A stretch of 48,859 nucleotides of DNA from Methanosphaera sp. (lineage in GTDB: Archaea; Methanobacteriota; Methanobacteria; Methanobacteriales; Methanobacteriaceae), in contig JAFRKG010000048.1 in the NCBI GenBank assembly GCA_017431845.1, forward strand, positions 1 to 48,859, in the 5' to 3' direction. The position numbers and the translations under genes are program-made. Below the pieces are notes generated by a model. The model was not told the DNA's origin. It ran no database searches and saw only the letters and a program-made list of their open reading frames with translations. Shown in pieces: positions 16,985 through 24,945 of the stretch (position 1 is the first letter of the stretch; every line of letters starts with the position of its first letter).

Positions 16985-18211
16985 ATGAGAATATTAGTGG
17001 TACAAGAATCTGATTGGATAAAGAGAAATCCTCATCAACAACATCATTTAATGGAATTATTAGGTTTACGTGGTCATAAAATAAGAGTTATTGACTATGA
17101 AGTTGAGTGGAAGGATAATAAGAAAGATGATGAAAAATATAAATCTCCGAGACAAGTGTTTGAAGGTTATAAGAAAGTGTATAACACTGACAATATTACA
17201 GTAATAAGACCACCTCTTATTAAAATTCCTGTACTTAATTATTTTTCAGTCATACATTACCATAAAAATGAGATTAAAAGACAAATAAGGGAATTTAATC
17301 CGGATATTATCGTTGCTTTTGGTATATTGAATGCAAATATTGCTTCCAGGATAGCTAAAAAGGAAAAGATACCTTTCGTTTATTACTTTATAGATGTGTT
17401 ACATCAACTTATTCCTGAAAAGACATTTAGAGGTTTGGGTAAACGGATAACTCAGAAAACTATTAAAAATTCATCTTATGTGCTCACAATTAATCGTAGA
17501 CTTAGTGAAACCGCTGTTGAATTAGGAGCTAATCCACACAAGTTATCAATTATTGATGCCGGAATTAATTTAAAACAATTCAACTATAAAAATCATAGAG
17601 GAAACAAGATTAGAAGATATTATAATATTAGTAACAAGGACATAGTCCTTTTTTTCATGGGATTCTTGTATAATTTTGCAGGACTTAAAGAATTAGCAGT
17701 AGAACTTGGAAAGAACAAGGCTAAATATCCTAATATTAAATTGTTAATTACTGGTGATGGTGATGCTTTTGAAGCCTTGACTCTTATCCAGAAAAGATAT
17801 CATTTAGAAGATCAGTTAATTCTTACTGGAAGACAAAAATATACTATAATGCCTGATTTGATTGGTGCTAGTGATGCTTGTATTCTTCCAGCATACAAGG
17901 ATGAACTTATCATGCAGGATATTGTTCCTATTAAATTGTATGAATATATGGCTATGAAGAAACCGGTTATTGCAACTAGACTTCCAGGTTTGGTTGCTGA
18001 ATTTGGGGAGAAAAATGGTTTGATTTATATTAACACTCCTGAAGAAGTTTTAGATATTGTTCAGGAAAAATTTAAGAACAAAAAGGAAATTGAAAGTATT
18101 GGACTTGCAGGTTATAATTTTGTTCGTGATAATGATTGGAGTGCATTGGCTATTAAATTTGAAAGTATTTTAGAAAATTTGATATTGGATGTTTTATTAA
18201 AAGATGTTTAA
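16985..18211 (+). CDS. Glycosyltransferase family 4 protein
   Basis: A 408-residue GT-B glycosyltransferase. The N-terminal half starts MRILVVQESDWIKRNPHQQH. The C-terminal half has VLFFMGFLYNFAGLKELAVE, LLITGDGDAFE and IVPIKLYEYMAMKKPVIATR, which is the sugar-nucleotide binding region with the usual E-x7-E type spacing. No membrane helix. The ATG at 16985 is chosen because GGTGA sits exactly 5 bases upstream; the ATG at 16973 contains part of that site. It is followed at once by two long T tracts. Confidence 0.88.
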   Translation: MRILVVQESDWIKRNPHQQHHLMELLGLRGHKIRVIDYEVEWKDNKKDDEKYKSPRQVFEGYKKVYNTDNITVIRPPLIKIPVLNYFSVIHYHKNEIKRQIREFNPDIIVAFGILNANIASRIAKKEKIPFVYYFIDVLHQLIPEKTFRGLGKRITQKTIKNSSYVLTINRRLSETAVELGANPHKLSIIDAGINLKQFNYKNHRGNKIRRYYNISNKDIVLFFMGFLYNFAGLKELAVELGKNKAKYPNIKLLITGDGDAFEALTLIQKRYHLEDQLILTGRQKYTIMPDLIGASDACILPAYKDELIMQDIVPIKLYEYMAMKKPVIATRLPGLVAEFGEKNGLIYINTPEEVLDIVQEKFKNKKEIESIGLAGYNFVRDNDWSALAIKFESILENLILDVLLKDV

Positions 18212-18214
18212 AAC

Positions 18215-18234
18215 TTTTTTTTTTAATTTTTTTT
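18215..18234 (+). terminator. T10 and T8 tracts between two GT4 genes
   Basis: A T10 run (18215-18224) and a T8 run (18227-18234) fill the gap between two same-strand glycosyltransferase genes, ending just before the next ribosome binding region. Oligo-T is an intrinsic terminator in archaea. It may reduce read-through and so set the dose of the downstream genes, or leave them to another promoter. Confidence 0.5.
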
Positions 18235-18244
18235 AGTGATGATT

Positions 18245-19393
18245 ATGAAAATATTACAGGTTATACCTTATTTTGCATTTTCTAGGGGAGGAGATGTGAA
18301 TGTTTGTTACAATATTTCTAAACAATTTTGTAAAATGGGTCATGATGTTACTATATTAACTACTACTTTTGATTTTGATAAGGAGGATACTGATAGTATA
18401 CCTAATTTGACTCTTGTTCCTATTGAGCATAAATTCAATTTAGCATTATTCATTTACTCTCCTAAAATAAAAGAATGGCTTGAGGAAAACATAAGAAACT
18501 ATGATATCATCCATTTACATGAACTTAGATCATACCAAAACAATGTGATTATAGGATATGCTAAGAAATATGATATCCCCTATGTATTACAACCACATGC
18601 ATCCACTCCAAAGCATGTAAACAAATCATTCATAAAGAATATATACGACTTCATATACGGTAACAGAATTATGCAAAATGCTACAACAACAATCGCAGTA
18701 TCTAATGAAGAAGCATATTACGATAAACTTATGAAAGCTAGAGACGTTCAAGTAATATATAATGGAATGAACATCGAAGAATACGATAAATTACCCAAAC
18801 AGGGAACTTTCAAGAAAAAAATCAATATATCCTCACCTTACATACTATACCTCGGAAGAATGGATAAACTCAAAGGAATAAACCACCTCATAGAAGCATT
18901 CAGTTTACTTCCACAAGAATTCTCAGAATACAAACTAGTCATTGCAGGTAAGATTACAGAATACAAGAAAGAATTAGATAATCTAATAAAAACATGCAAT
19001 ATTGAAGACAAAGTCATATTCACAGATTTTATTGATGAAAAAGACAAAAAAAGTGTATACATTGATGCAGAATTATTCGTTAATCCAGTGAAATACATGG
19101 GCGGAGTCTCAATAACCGTCTTTGAATCAATATTATCCAATACGCCCGTGATTGTAACACCAGAATCAGGGGAACTAATAGAAAAAATCAATGCAGGTAC
19201 CGTAATAGAATATGGTAATATCGAGTCACTGAAAAATGAAATCATACACAGTTTAACTGATGAAAAAATGGTAAATGAACAATTAAGGAATGGACAAGAA
19301 TACATTCGAAACAATCTAGAATGGACAACTGTGTCAAATAAAATATTAACCATCTACAAAGAAGCATTAAATAAAGGTGAATCTGATGACTAA
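18245..19393 (+). CDS. Glycosyltransferase family 4 protein
   Basis: A 382-residue GT-B enzyme. MKILQVIPYFAFSRGGDVNV is a typical GT4 opening with the glycine loop. YILYLGRMDKLKGINHLIEA begins the C-terminal domain, and GGVSITVFESILSNTPVIVT is the donor-binding segment. The ATG at 18245 is preferred to the GTG at 18236, which lies inside a GTGATGATT ribosome binding region. Codon style changes part-way: about the first 70 codons are T-ending, and those after about 18480 are strongly A- and C-rich. The next gene starts inside its last codons. Confidence 0.88.
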   Translation: MKILQVIPYFAFSRGGDVNVCYNISKQFCKMGHDVTILTTTFDFDKEDTDSIPNLTLVPIEHKFNLALFIYSPKIKEWLEENIRNYDIIHLHELRSYQNNVIIGYAKKYDIPYVLQPHASTPKHVNKSFIKNIYDFIYGNRIMQNATTTIAVSNEEAYYDKLMKARDVQVIYNGMNIEEYDKLPKQGTFKKKINISSPYILYLGRMDKLKGINHLIEAFSLLPQEFSEYKLVIAGKITEYKKELDNLIKTCNIEDKVIFTDFIDEKDKKSVYIDAELFVNPVKYMGGVSITVFESILSNTPVIVTPESGELIEKINAGTVIEYGNIESLKNEIIHSLTDEKMVNEQLRNGQEYIRNNLEWTTVSNKILTIYKEALNKGESDD

Positions 19394-20561
19394 AATATTA
19401 CTGTTATGTCATGACATACCTTCAATGACTGTAGGTGCCACATTACCCTTATATCATCTTATAAAACAACTCGGAAATAAATATGACATCCATTTAATCT
19501 CATTCAACTCTAAAAAATACGATGTTAAACTTCTTGAAAAATATTTATCAGATATAGATACTTTACTCATCCCAGAATATTTGGATATTAAAAACCAACT
19601 AAAATATACTGTTAAAAACATGTTATCATTTGATAATATTAAAACAAGAAGCTTTTTAAACTATTATTATCATCCTAAAATGAAGAAATTAATCCAAGAA
19701 TCATTAGATGATAAGGATCTTATCATAACAGACATGCCCATGGCATTTTATGTGAAAAATATTAAAAAACCAAAAATAGTTTATGCGTTCGATGCAGTGA
19801 GTGACTACAATTATAAAATGTACAATAAAGCAGAAACCCTTGTTTCAAAAACATATTGGTACCTGAACTATCTTAAAATTCATAGATATGAACAAACATA
19901 CAAAAAATTTGATTCATGCATATTAGTAAATAAGAAAGATAAACAAATTCTTGAAAAGGATATTGACACTAATTTGGAAGTTATTCCAAATGGTGTGGAT
20001 ACTGAGTTTTTTAGGAATAATAACGAAAAAACTGACCCCCACATTGTTTTCTTAGGAGATATGAGTACACCGCCTAATAATGATGCTGTAAAATACTTTA
20101 TCGAGGAAATTTATCCAAAGGTGTTGAGTAAAAAACAAATACCATTTTGGATTGTTGGACGTAACCCATCAAGTTATATAGAAAAAGTTGGTAATGACAG
20201 TAATATAACTGTAACTGGTTCTGTTGAAGATGTTAGAACCTATTTATGTCCCGGAACAATATTTGTTACTCCAATGATATCGGGTACTGGAATAAAAAAT
20301 AAGATATTGGAAGCAATGAGTATGAATTTACCAGTAGTTTCTACTAGTATAGGAATAAATGGTATTGATGCAGAAAACTATAAAGAATTCATATTATGTG
20401 ATGATCCTACTAGTTTTGCAGATGCTATCCTAGAATTAAGTTATAATAAAGATTTATCAGAAAAGATTGGTCTCGAGGCTAGAAGATTTGTTGAAAAGAA
20501 TTATTCATGGGAACGTTCCATGCATAAAATGGAAAAAATAATTGAAAAGGTTAGTACCTGA
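19386..20561 (+). CDS. Glycosyltransferase family 4 protein
   Basis: A 391-residue GT-B enzyme. The start TKILLLCHDIPSMTVGATLP and the later LEVIPNGVDTEFF, HIVFLGDMSTPPNNDAV and SGTGIKNKILEAMSMNLPVV match the subgroup of GT4 enzymes with a second-domain form seen in exopolysaccharide loci. The ATG at 19386 overlaps the 3' end of the preceding gene by 8 bases, and GGTGA lies 5 bases upstream of it, so the two genes are likely translated together. About 80 A+T-rich bases follow before the next gene. Confidence 0.88.
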   Translation: MTKILLLCHDIPSMTVGATLPLYHLIKQLGNKYDIHLISFNSKKYDVKLLEKYLSDIDTLLIPEYLDIKNQLKYTVKNMLSFDNIKTRSFLNYYYHPKMKKLIQESLDDKDLIITDMPMAFYVKNIKKPKIVYAFDAVSDYNYKMYNKAETLVSKTYWYLNYLKIHRYEQTYKKFDSCILVNKKDKQILEKDIDTNLEVIPNGVDTEFFRNNNEKTDPHIVFLGDMSTPPNNDAVKYFIEEIYPKVLSKKQIPFWIVGRNPSSYIEKVGNDSNITVTGSVEDVRTYLCPGTIFVTPMISGTGIKNKILEAMSMNLPVVSTSIGINGIDAENYKEFILCDDPTSFADAILELSYNKDLSEKIGLEARRFVEKNYSWERSMHKMEKIIEKVST

Positions 20562-20642
20562 AATATTTATTTCATTATTGACAAAAATAATTATTAGATT
20601 AAAAATTAATTGTATATACATAAAATAGGGATTTGTTAAAAA

Positions 20643-21329
20643 ATGAAAGTTTCATTTGTTATTCCAGCATTAAATGAAGAAGGGATAGTAGGAAAAACTA
20701 TTAAAAGTATTCCTGTTGAAGATATTGAAGAAGCAGGATATGAAGTGGAGATTATAGTAATAAATAATAATTCCACAGACAATACTGAACAAGAAGCTAG
20801 AGAAGCTGGTGCTACTGTTTTTTTAGAAATGAATAGAGGATATGGAAATGCTTATAAACGTGGCTTTAAAGAGGCTACTGGTGATATTTTAGTTATGGGT
20901 GATGCTGATGGAACATATCCATTAGAACAGTCAATGAGTTTTATTAATATGATAATAGAGGATGGTTGTGACTTCGTTATAGGTTCACGTTTTGATGGAA
21001 CTATTGAGGAAGGTGCTATGCCTGCACTGCACCAGTATATAGGTAATCCTATGTTAACTAAGATGTTAAACATATTGTTCCATTCACATTATTCTGATAC
21101 TCACTGTGGTATGAGAGCATTTACGCGTGAAGCATATGACAAAATGGAATTAACTGCTCCTGGAATGGAATATGCTATTGAAATGGTTATTGAAGCATCA
21201 GAGAAAAATTTACGTATAAAAGAAGTGCCTATTTCATATAGAAAACGTGGTGGTGGAGAAGCTAAGCTCAGTTCCTTTGATGATGGTTGGAGACATATTA
21301 AATATATGTTAACTCGTAAATTTAACTAA
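20643..21329 (+). CDS. GT2 polyprenyl-phosphate sugar transferase, DPM1-like
   Basis: A 228-residue GT2 enzyme. [20 protein letters not shown] and [12 protein letters not shown] form the nucleotide-binding strands, [12 protein letters not shown] carries the DxD metal motif at Asp87/Asp89, and VIGSRFDG with the basic tail [16 protein letters not shown] are hallmarks of dolichol-phosphate mannosyltransferase/DPG synthase. There is no C-terminal membrane domain, as in DPM1. It would move a sugar from a nucleotide to polyprenyl phosphate on the inner face. Such lipid-linked sugars are the donors of GT-C enzymes, and the DUF2206 protein in this locus is a candidate user. Confidence 0.88.
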   Translation: MKVSFVIPALNEEGIVGKTIKSIPVEDIEEAGYEVEIIVINNNSTDNTEQEAREAGATVFLEMNRGYGNAYKRGFKEATGDILVMGDADGTYPLEQSMSFINMIIEDGCDFVIGSRFDGTIEEGAMPALHQYIGNPMLTKMLNILFHSHYSDTHCGMRAFTREAYDKMELTAPGMEYAIEMVIEASEKNLRIKEVPISYRKRGGGEAKLSSFDDGWRHIKYMLTRKFN

Positions 21330-21366
21330 ATATCCCAATTTTTTGTTTTTTTAGGAGAATGTTATT

Positions 21367-22509
21367 ATGAAAATTGCGTTTATTTATGATACTGCATTTC
21401 CTTGGATTACTGGAGGAGCCGAAAGAAGAATATACGAGATTGCAACCAGATTAGTTAATAGGGGTCATGATGTTCATATTTTTTCTTTAGGTTACTGGAT
21501 GGAAGCAGAACACTATTCTTCTAAAGAAATAATACAATATAATGGCATTACCTATCATAGTGTGGGTAAACCAATGGATTTATATACAGAAAATAATACT
21601 CGTTCTATTAGAGAAGCATTATACTTTGCCAGATGTATTTTGACTAATGCTGAATTAAATGATTTTGACATTGTTGATTGTCAAGGTTTCCCTTATTTTT
21701 CATGTTATACCAGTAAATTAAAAAACCGGAAAAATCTGGTTATTACTGTACATGAGGTATGGAATGATTATTGGTATGAATATCTTGGAAAATTAGGCTT
21801 ATTCGGAAAAATTATAGAAAAAGGAATTTTTCATTTAACAAAAAATATAATATGTGTTTCACAATTAACTTATGAAAATATGCTTAAAAACAAAACTCCT
21901 GATAACGCCACCATTATAGCTAATGGTGTGGATACTAATGAAATAACCTTTATAAACCCACACCCGGAGTATTCTGATGTTATATTTGCTGGACGATTAA
22001 TTCCTGAAAAGCATGTGGATCTAATTATTAATGCTATTTCAAAGGTTGTTTCGGTACATCCACGAGTTAAATGTAAAATTATAGGTAATGGTCCATCAGA
22101 AGCATATCTTAAGCAGCTAACGGCTGATTTAAATATTGAGAATAATGTCATTTTTGAAGATTTTTGTGAAAAACAGGATGAATTGTATAGTAAGATTAAA
22201 AGTTCAAGTGCTTTAATTCTGCCTTCCAAACGTGAAGGTTTTGGTATTATTGTTATTGAAGCAAACGCTTGTGGTGTTCCAGTGATAACTCTTGATTATC
22301 CTATGAATGCTGCTAAGGATCTTATAAGAGAAGATAATGGTTGGTTAGTTGATGATAATCCGGAAGAACTTGCTAATTTAATCTGCAGGATTATTGATGA
22401 TGGTGTTAGTAACCAGCAAAGAAAGTTATGCAGAAACTATGCGAAAGAATATGATTGGAATCATATAGCTTCATTAACCGAAAAATATTATTATTCCATT
22501 AAGAAATAA
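21367..22509 (+). CDS. Glycosyltransferase family 4 protein
   Basis: A 380-residue GT-B enzyme: MKIAFIYDTAFPWITGGAER at the N-terminus, IANGVDTNEITF in the linker, VIFAGRLIPEKHVDLII at the start of domain two and KREGFGIIVIEANACGVPVI as the donor-binding motif with the conserved E-x7-E. Likely retaining transferase at the membrane face. GGAG lies 9 bases before the ATG. A CTCCC-plus-T6 segment follows the stop, then about 100 bases before the next gene. Confidence 0.9.
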   Translation: MKIAFIYDTAFPWITGGAERRIYEIATRLVNRGHDVHIFSLGYWMEAEHYSSKEIIQYNGITYHSVGKPMDLYTENNTRSIREALYFARCILTNAELNDFDIVDCQGFPYFSCYTSKLKNRKNLVITVHEVWNDYWYEYLGKLGLFGKIIEKGIFHLTKNIICVSQLTYENMLKNKTPDNATIIANGVDTNEITFINPHPEYSDVIFAGRLIPEKHVDLIINAISKVVSVHPRVKCKIIGNGPSEAYLKQLTADLNIENNVIFEDFCEKQDELYSKIKSSSALILPSKREGFGIIVIEANACGVPVITLDYPMNAAKDLIREDNGWLVDDNPEELANLICRIIDDGVSNQQRKLCRNYAKEYDWNHIASLTEKYYYSIKK

Positions 22510-22535
22510 CAGTCCTCCCATCTCTTTTTTAGATT
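22510..22535 (+). terminator. C-rich plus T6 terminator-like site
   Basis: Right after the GT4 stop there is a CAGTCCTCCCATCTC segment followed by T6. This pyrimidine tract with terminal Ts is like other gene ends in the window and could end one transcript before the next GT4 gene, which has its own 100-base leader. Confidence 0.35.
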
Positions 22536-22633
22536 TAAAATATTTGTAATAATAAATGTGTTTTTGCTAAAAAATCATAAATCATTAAAGATATATAAAT
22601 AATTATTATTAAGGTTATCTTGAGGTTTTAATA

Positions 22634-23752
22634 TTGAAAGTTATACAAACTCCCGTACGATTTTACCCGTTCATTGGAGGGGTTGAAAAGTATGTGTATT
22701 ATATTTCTAAAGAACTAGTTAAATATGAAAACTGTGATGTTAAAGTCATATGTGCTAATGAACCAGAAAATGTTTCCGAAGAAGTGTATAATGACATAGT
22801 TATTAAACGATTAGGTTACACTGGAAAAATAGCTAATACTAATGTTACTTTATCCCTGCCCAAAGTATTATACAATGAAGATTTTGATATTATCCACACA
22901 CATGTCCCTACCCCATGGAGTAGTGATTGGAGTAATATATTTTCCAGAATAAAAAATAAACCTCTTGTAGTAACTTATCATAATGATATTATTGGGGAAG
23001 GAATTGCAAACACTATTGCTAATATTTATAACAGTACCGCTCTTAAATTACTGTTAAATAGGGCTAACAAGATTATTATTACTCAAGATGATTATATTCA
23101 GTCACCTCATTTACAGAAATATAAGGATAAGATAACTACAATTCCTAATGGTGTGGATACTTCCTTGTTTACTCCAACAACAAGTGCAAAAAAGGATAAT
23201 CAGATATTTTTCCTTAGTGTCTTGGATAAATTTCATAAGTATAAAGGATTAGATTATCTTCTTGATGCATTAGTTGAAGTGAAAAAAGTAATTTCTGATG
23301 TTAAACTGGTTGTTGGTGGTAAGGGATCATTGTTAGAGTTCTATAAAAATAAGGTCAAAGATTTAGGTCTGGAGGATAATGTTGAATTTAAAGGATTTTT
23401 AACTGATGAAGAAGTTATATCAATGTATCAAGAATCAGAATTATTTGTTTTACCTTCTATTTCCTCATTACAGGAGGGTTTTGGTATTGTTGTCCTAGAA
23501 GCATTGTCCTGTGAAACTCCTGTTATTAGCACGACAATAGTAGGTGTGTCTGATGATGTTATCAACACGAGTAGTGGTATTATAGTTCCTCCAAGGGATG
23601 TTGATAAACTTACAGAGGCTATAATAAAAATCTTAAGTGACAAGAAATTAATTGCTCAGATGGGTAAAAAGGGTAGACAACTTGTTCAAGAAAAATATGA
23701 ATGGAAGAGCATTGCAAAGTCAATACATGAATTGTATGAGGAATTATTATGA
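22634..23752 (+). CDS. Glycosyltransferase family 4 protein
   Basis: A 372-residue GT-B enzyme. KVIQTPVRFYPFIGGVEKYV is the N-terminal glycine loop, DIIHTHVPTPWSSDW a typical acceptor-side strand, ITTIPNGVDTSLF the linker, and LQEGFGIVVLEALSCETPVI the donor-binding motif with the E-x7-E pair. The start is TTG at 22634; TGAGGT lies 7 bases upstream and no better start fits. Its stop TGA overlaps the ATG of the next gene (ATGA), so the pair is translationally coupled. Confidence 0.9.
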   Translation: MKVIQTPVRFYPFIGGVEKYVYYISKELVKYENCDVKVICANEPENVSEEVYNDIVIKRLGYTGKIANTNVTLSLPKVLYNEDFDIIHTHVPTPWSSDWSNIFSRIKNKPLVVTYHNDIIGEGIANTIANIYNSTALKLLLNRANKIIITQDDYIQSPHLQKYKDKITTIPNGVDTSLFTPTTSAKKDNQIFFLSVLDKFHKYKGLDYLLDALVEVKKVISDVKLVVGGKGSLLEFYKNKVKDLGLEDNVEFKGFLTDEEVISMYQESELFVLPSISSLQEGFGIVVLEALSCETPVISTTIVGVSDDVINTSSGIIVPPRDVDKLTEAIIKILSDKKLIAQMGKKGRQLVQEKYEWKSIAKSIHELYEELL

Positions 23753-24942
23753 GAATATGCTTTGTAAGTAATCTTTATCCCCCAAATGTTCTTGGAGGGG
23801 CCGAGATTGTTGTTGAAAAAATGGCTAATGCTATGAATAAACGAGGTCATACTGTTATTGTTATAACAACCAGCCCCGACGATTCTATGCATATTCTTAA
23901 AGAGGAGGGTATTACTGTTTACCAGTTGAATACTACTAGATTATATCCTACTTATAATCAGACAGAACCTCAGGGAGTTAAGAAGCCGTTATGGCATGTT
24001 TTTGACTTATGGAATAATAAGACATTGAATGTTATCAAAGAGATTCTGGTAAAGGAAAGTATTGATATAGTGCATATTAACAATTTTAAGGGTTTGTCGT
24101 TGTCTTGTTTTAAGTCTGGAAAAGACTTGGATATTCCTGTTGTTTATGAATCACATGATTTTTCATTGATTTGTCCTAGGGCTAATCTGATTAGGGGAAA
24201 TAATACTCTTTGCCAAAATAGGAATGTAATCTGTAATGAGTATGTTAGGGTTCAGAGAAAATTACTTAGTGATAATGTTGACTTGGTTATTTCACCATCA
24301 CAGTTTATGATTGACACGTTTAGGGATAATAATTTCTTTAATAATACTGACTGTGTGAAAATTCCTTTAGGTGTTGAGTTTGAATCTAACAGGACTGTTA
24401 AAAATTATGATACGATAGATATTACTTATATCGGTACCCTGGGTAAACATAAGGGTGTTCATACATTAATAACAGCTTTTAAACAGATAAATAATGAAAA
24501 TATCCGTTTACATATAATTGGTAAGGGTTATGATGAAGAAGAGTTTAAAAAAATGGGTGACACTGATGATAGGATTATCTTCCATGGATTTGTAGATAAC
24601 CGTGATATATTGAAGTATTATGAGATGACTAATATTCTTGTAATACCTTCAATATGTTATGATAATTCACCATTAGTTATTTATGAAAGTTTCAGTACAG
24701 GAACTCCTGTTATTGGCAGTAGTATTGGTGGAATTCCTGAATTAATCACTGAAGGTTATAATGGTTTTCTGTTTGAATCAGGCAATTCTGATAGTTTGAA
24801 AGAGAAACTTGTAAAAGTAATAAATGACAAAGAATTATTAAAAACATTGGAATGTAATGCATTTGATAGTTTACCTTCCGATTCTATGGAAATTATGATT
24901 AGCCAGATTATCAGAGAATATGATCAATTAGTAGAGCAGTGA
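23749..24942 (+). CDS. Glycosyltransferase family 4 protein
   Basis: A 397-residue GT-B enzyme beginning RICFVSNLYPPNVLGGAEIV, with YESHDFSLICPRANLIRGNN in the first domain. This cysteine-bearing loop is found in GT4 enzymes of exopolysaccharide loci. ITYIGTLGKHKGVHTLITAF starts the second domain, and SPLVIYESFSTGTPVIGSSI is the donor-binding motif. It starts within the stop codon of the previous GT4 and ends 3 bases before the DUF2206 gene. Confidence 0.9.
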   Translation: MRICFVSNLYPPNVLGGAEIVVEKMANAMNKRGHTVIVITTSPDDSMHILKEEGITVYQLNTTRLYPTYNQTEPQGVKKPLWHVFDLWNNKTLNVIKEILVKESIDIVHINNFKGLSLSCFKSGKDLDIPVVYESHDFSLICPRANLIRGNNTLCQNRNVICNEYVRVQRKLLSDNVDLVISPSQFMIDTFRDNNFFNNTDCVKIPLGVEFESNRTVKNYDTIDITYIGTLGKHKGVHTLITAFKQINNENIRLHIIGKGYDEEEFKKMGDTDDRIIFHGFVDNRDILKYYEMTNILVIPSICYDNSPLVIYESFSTGTPVIGSSIGGIPELITEGYNGFLFESGNSDSLKEKLVKVINDKELLKTLECNAFDSLPSDSMEIMISQIIREYDQLVEQ

Positions 24943-24945
24943 ATA

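Noticed and set aside
18838-19353. A 171-codon minus-strand frame
   Set aside because: Antisense to a GT4 gene with complete motifs; composition is explained by the A/C-rich part of that gene.
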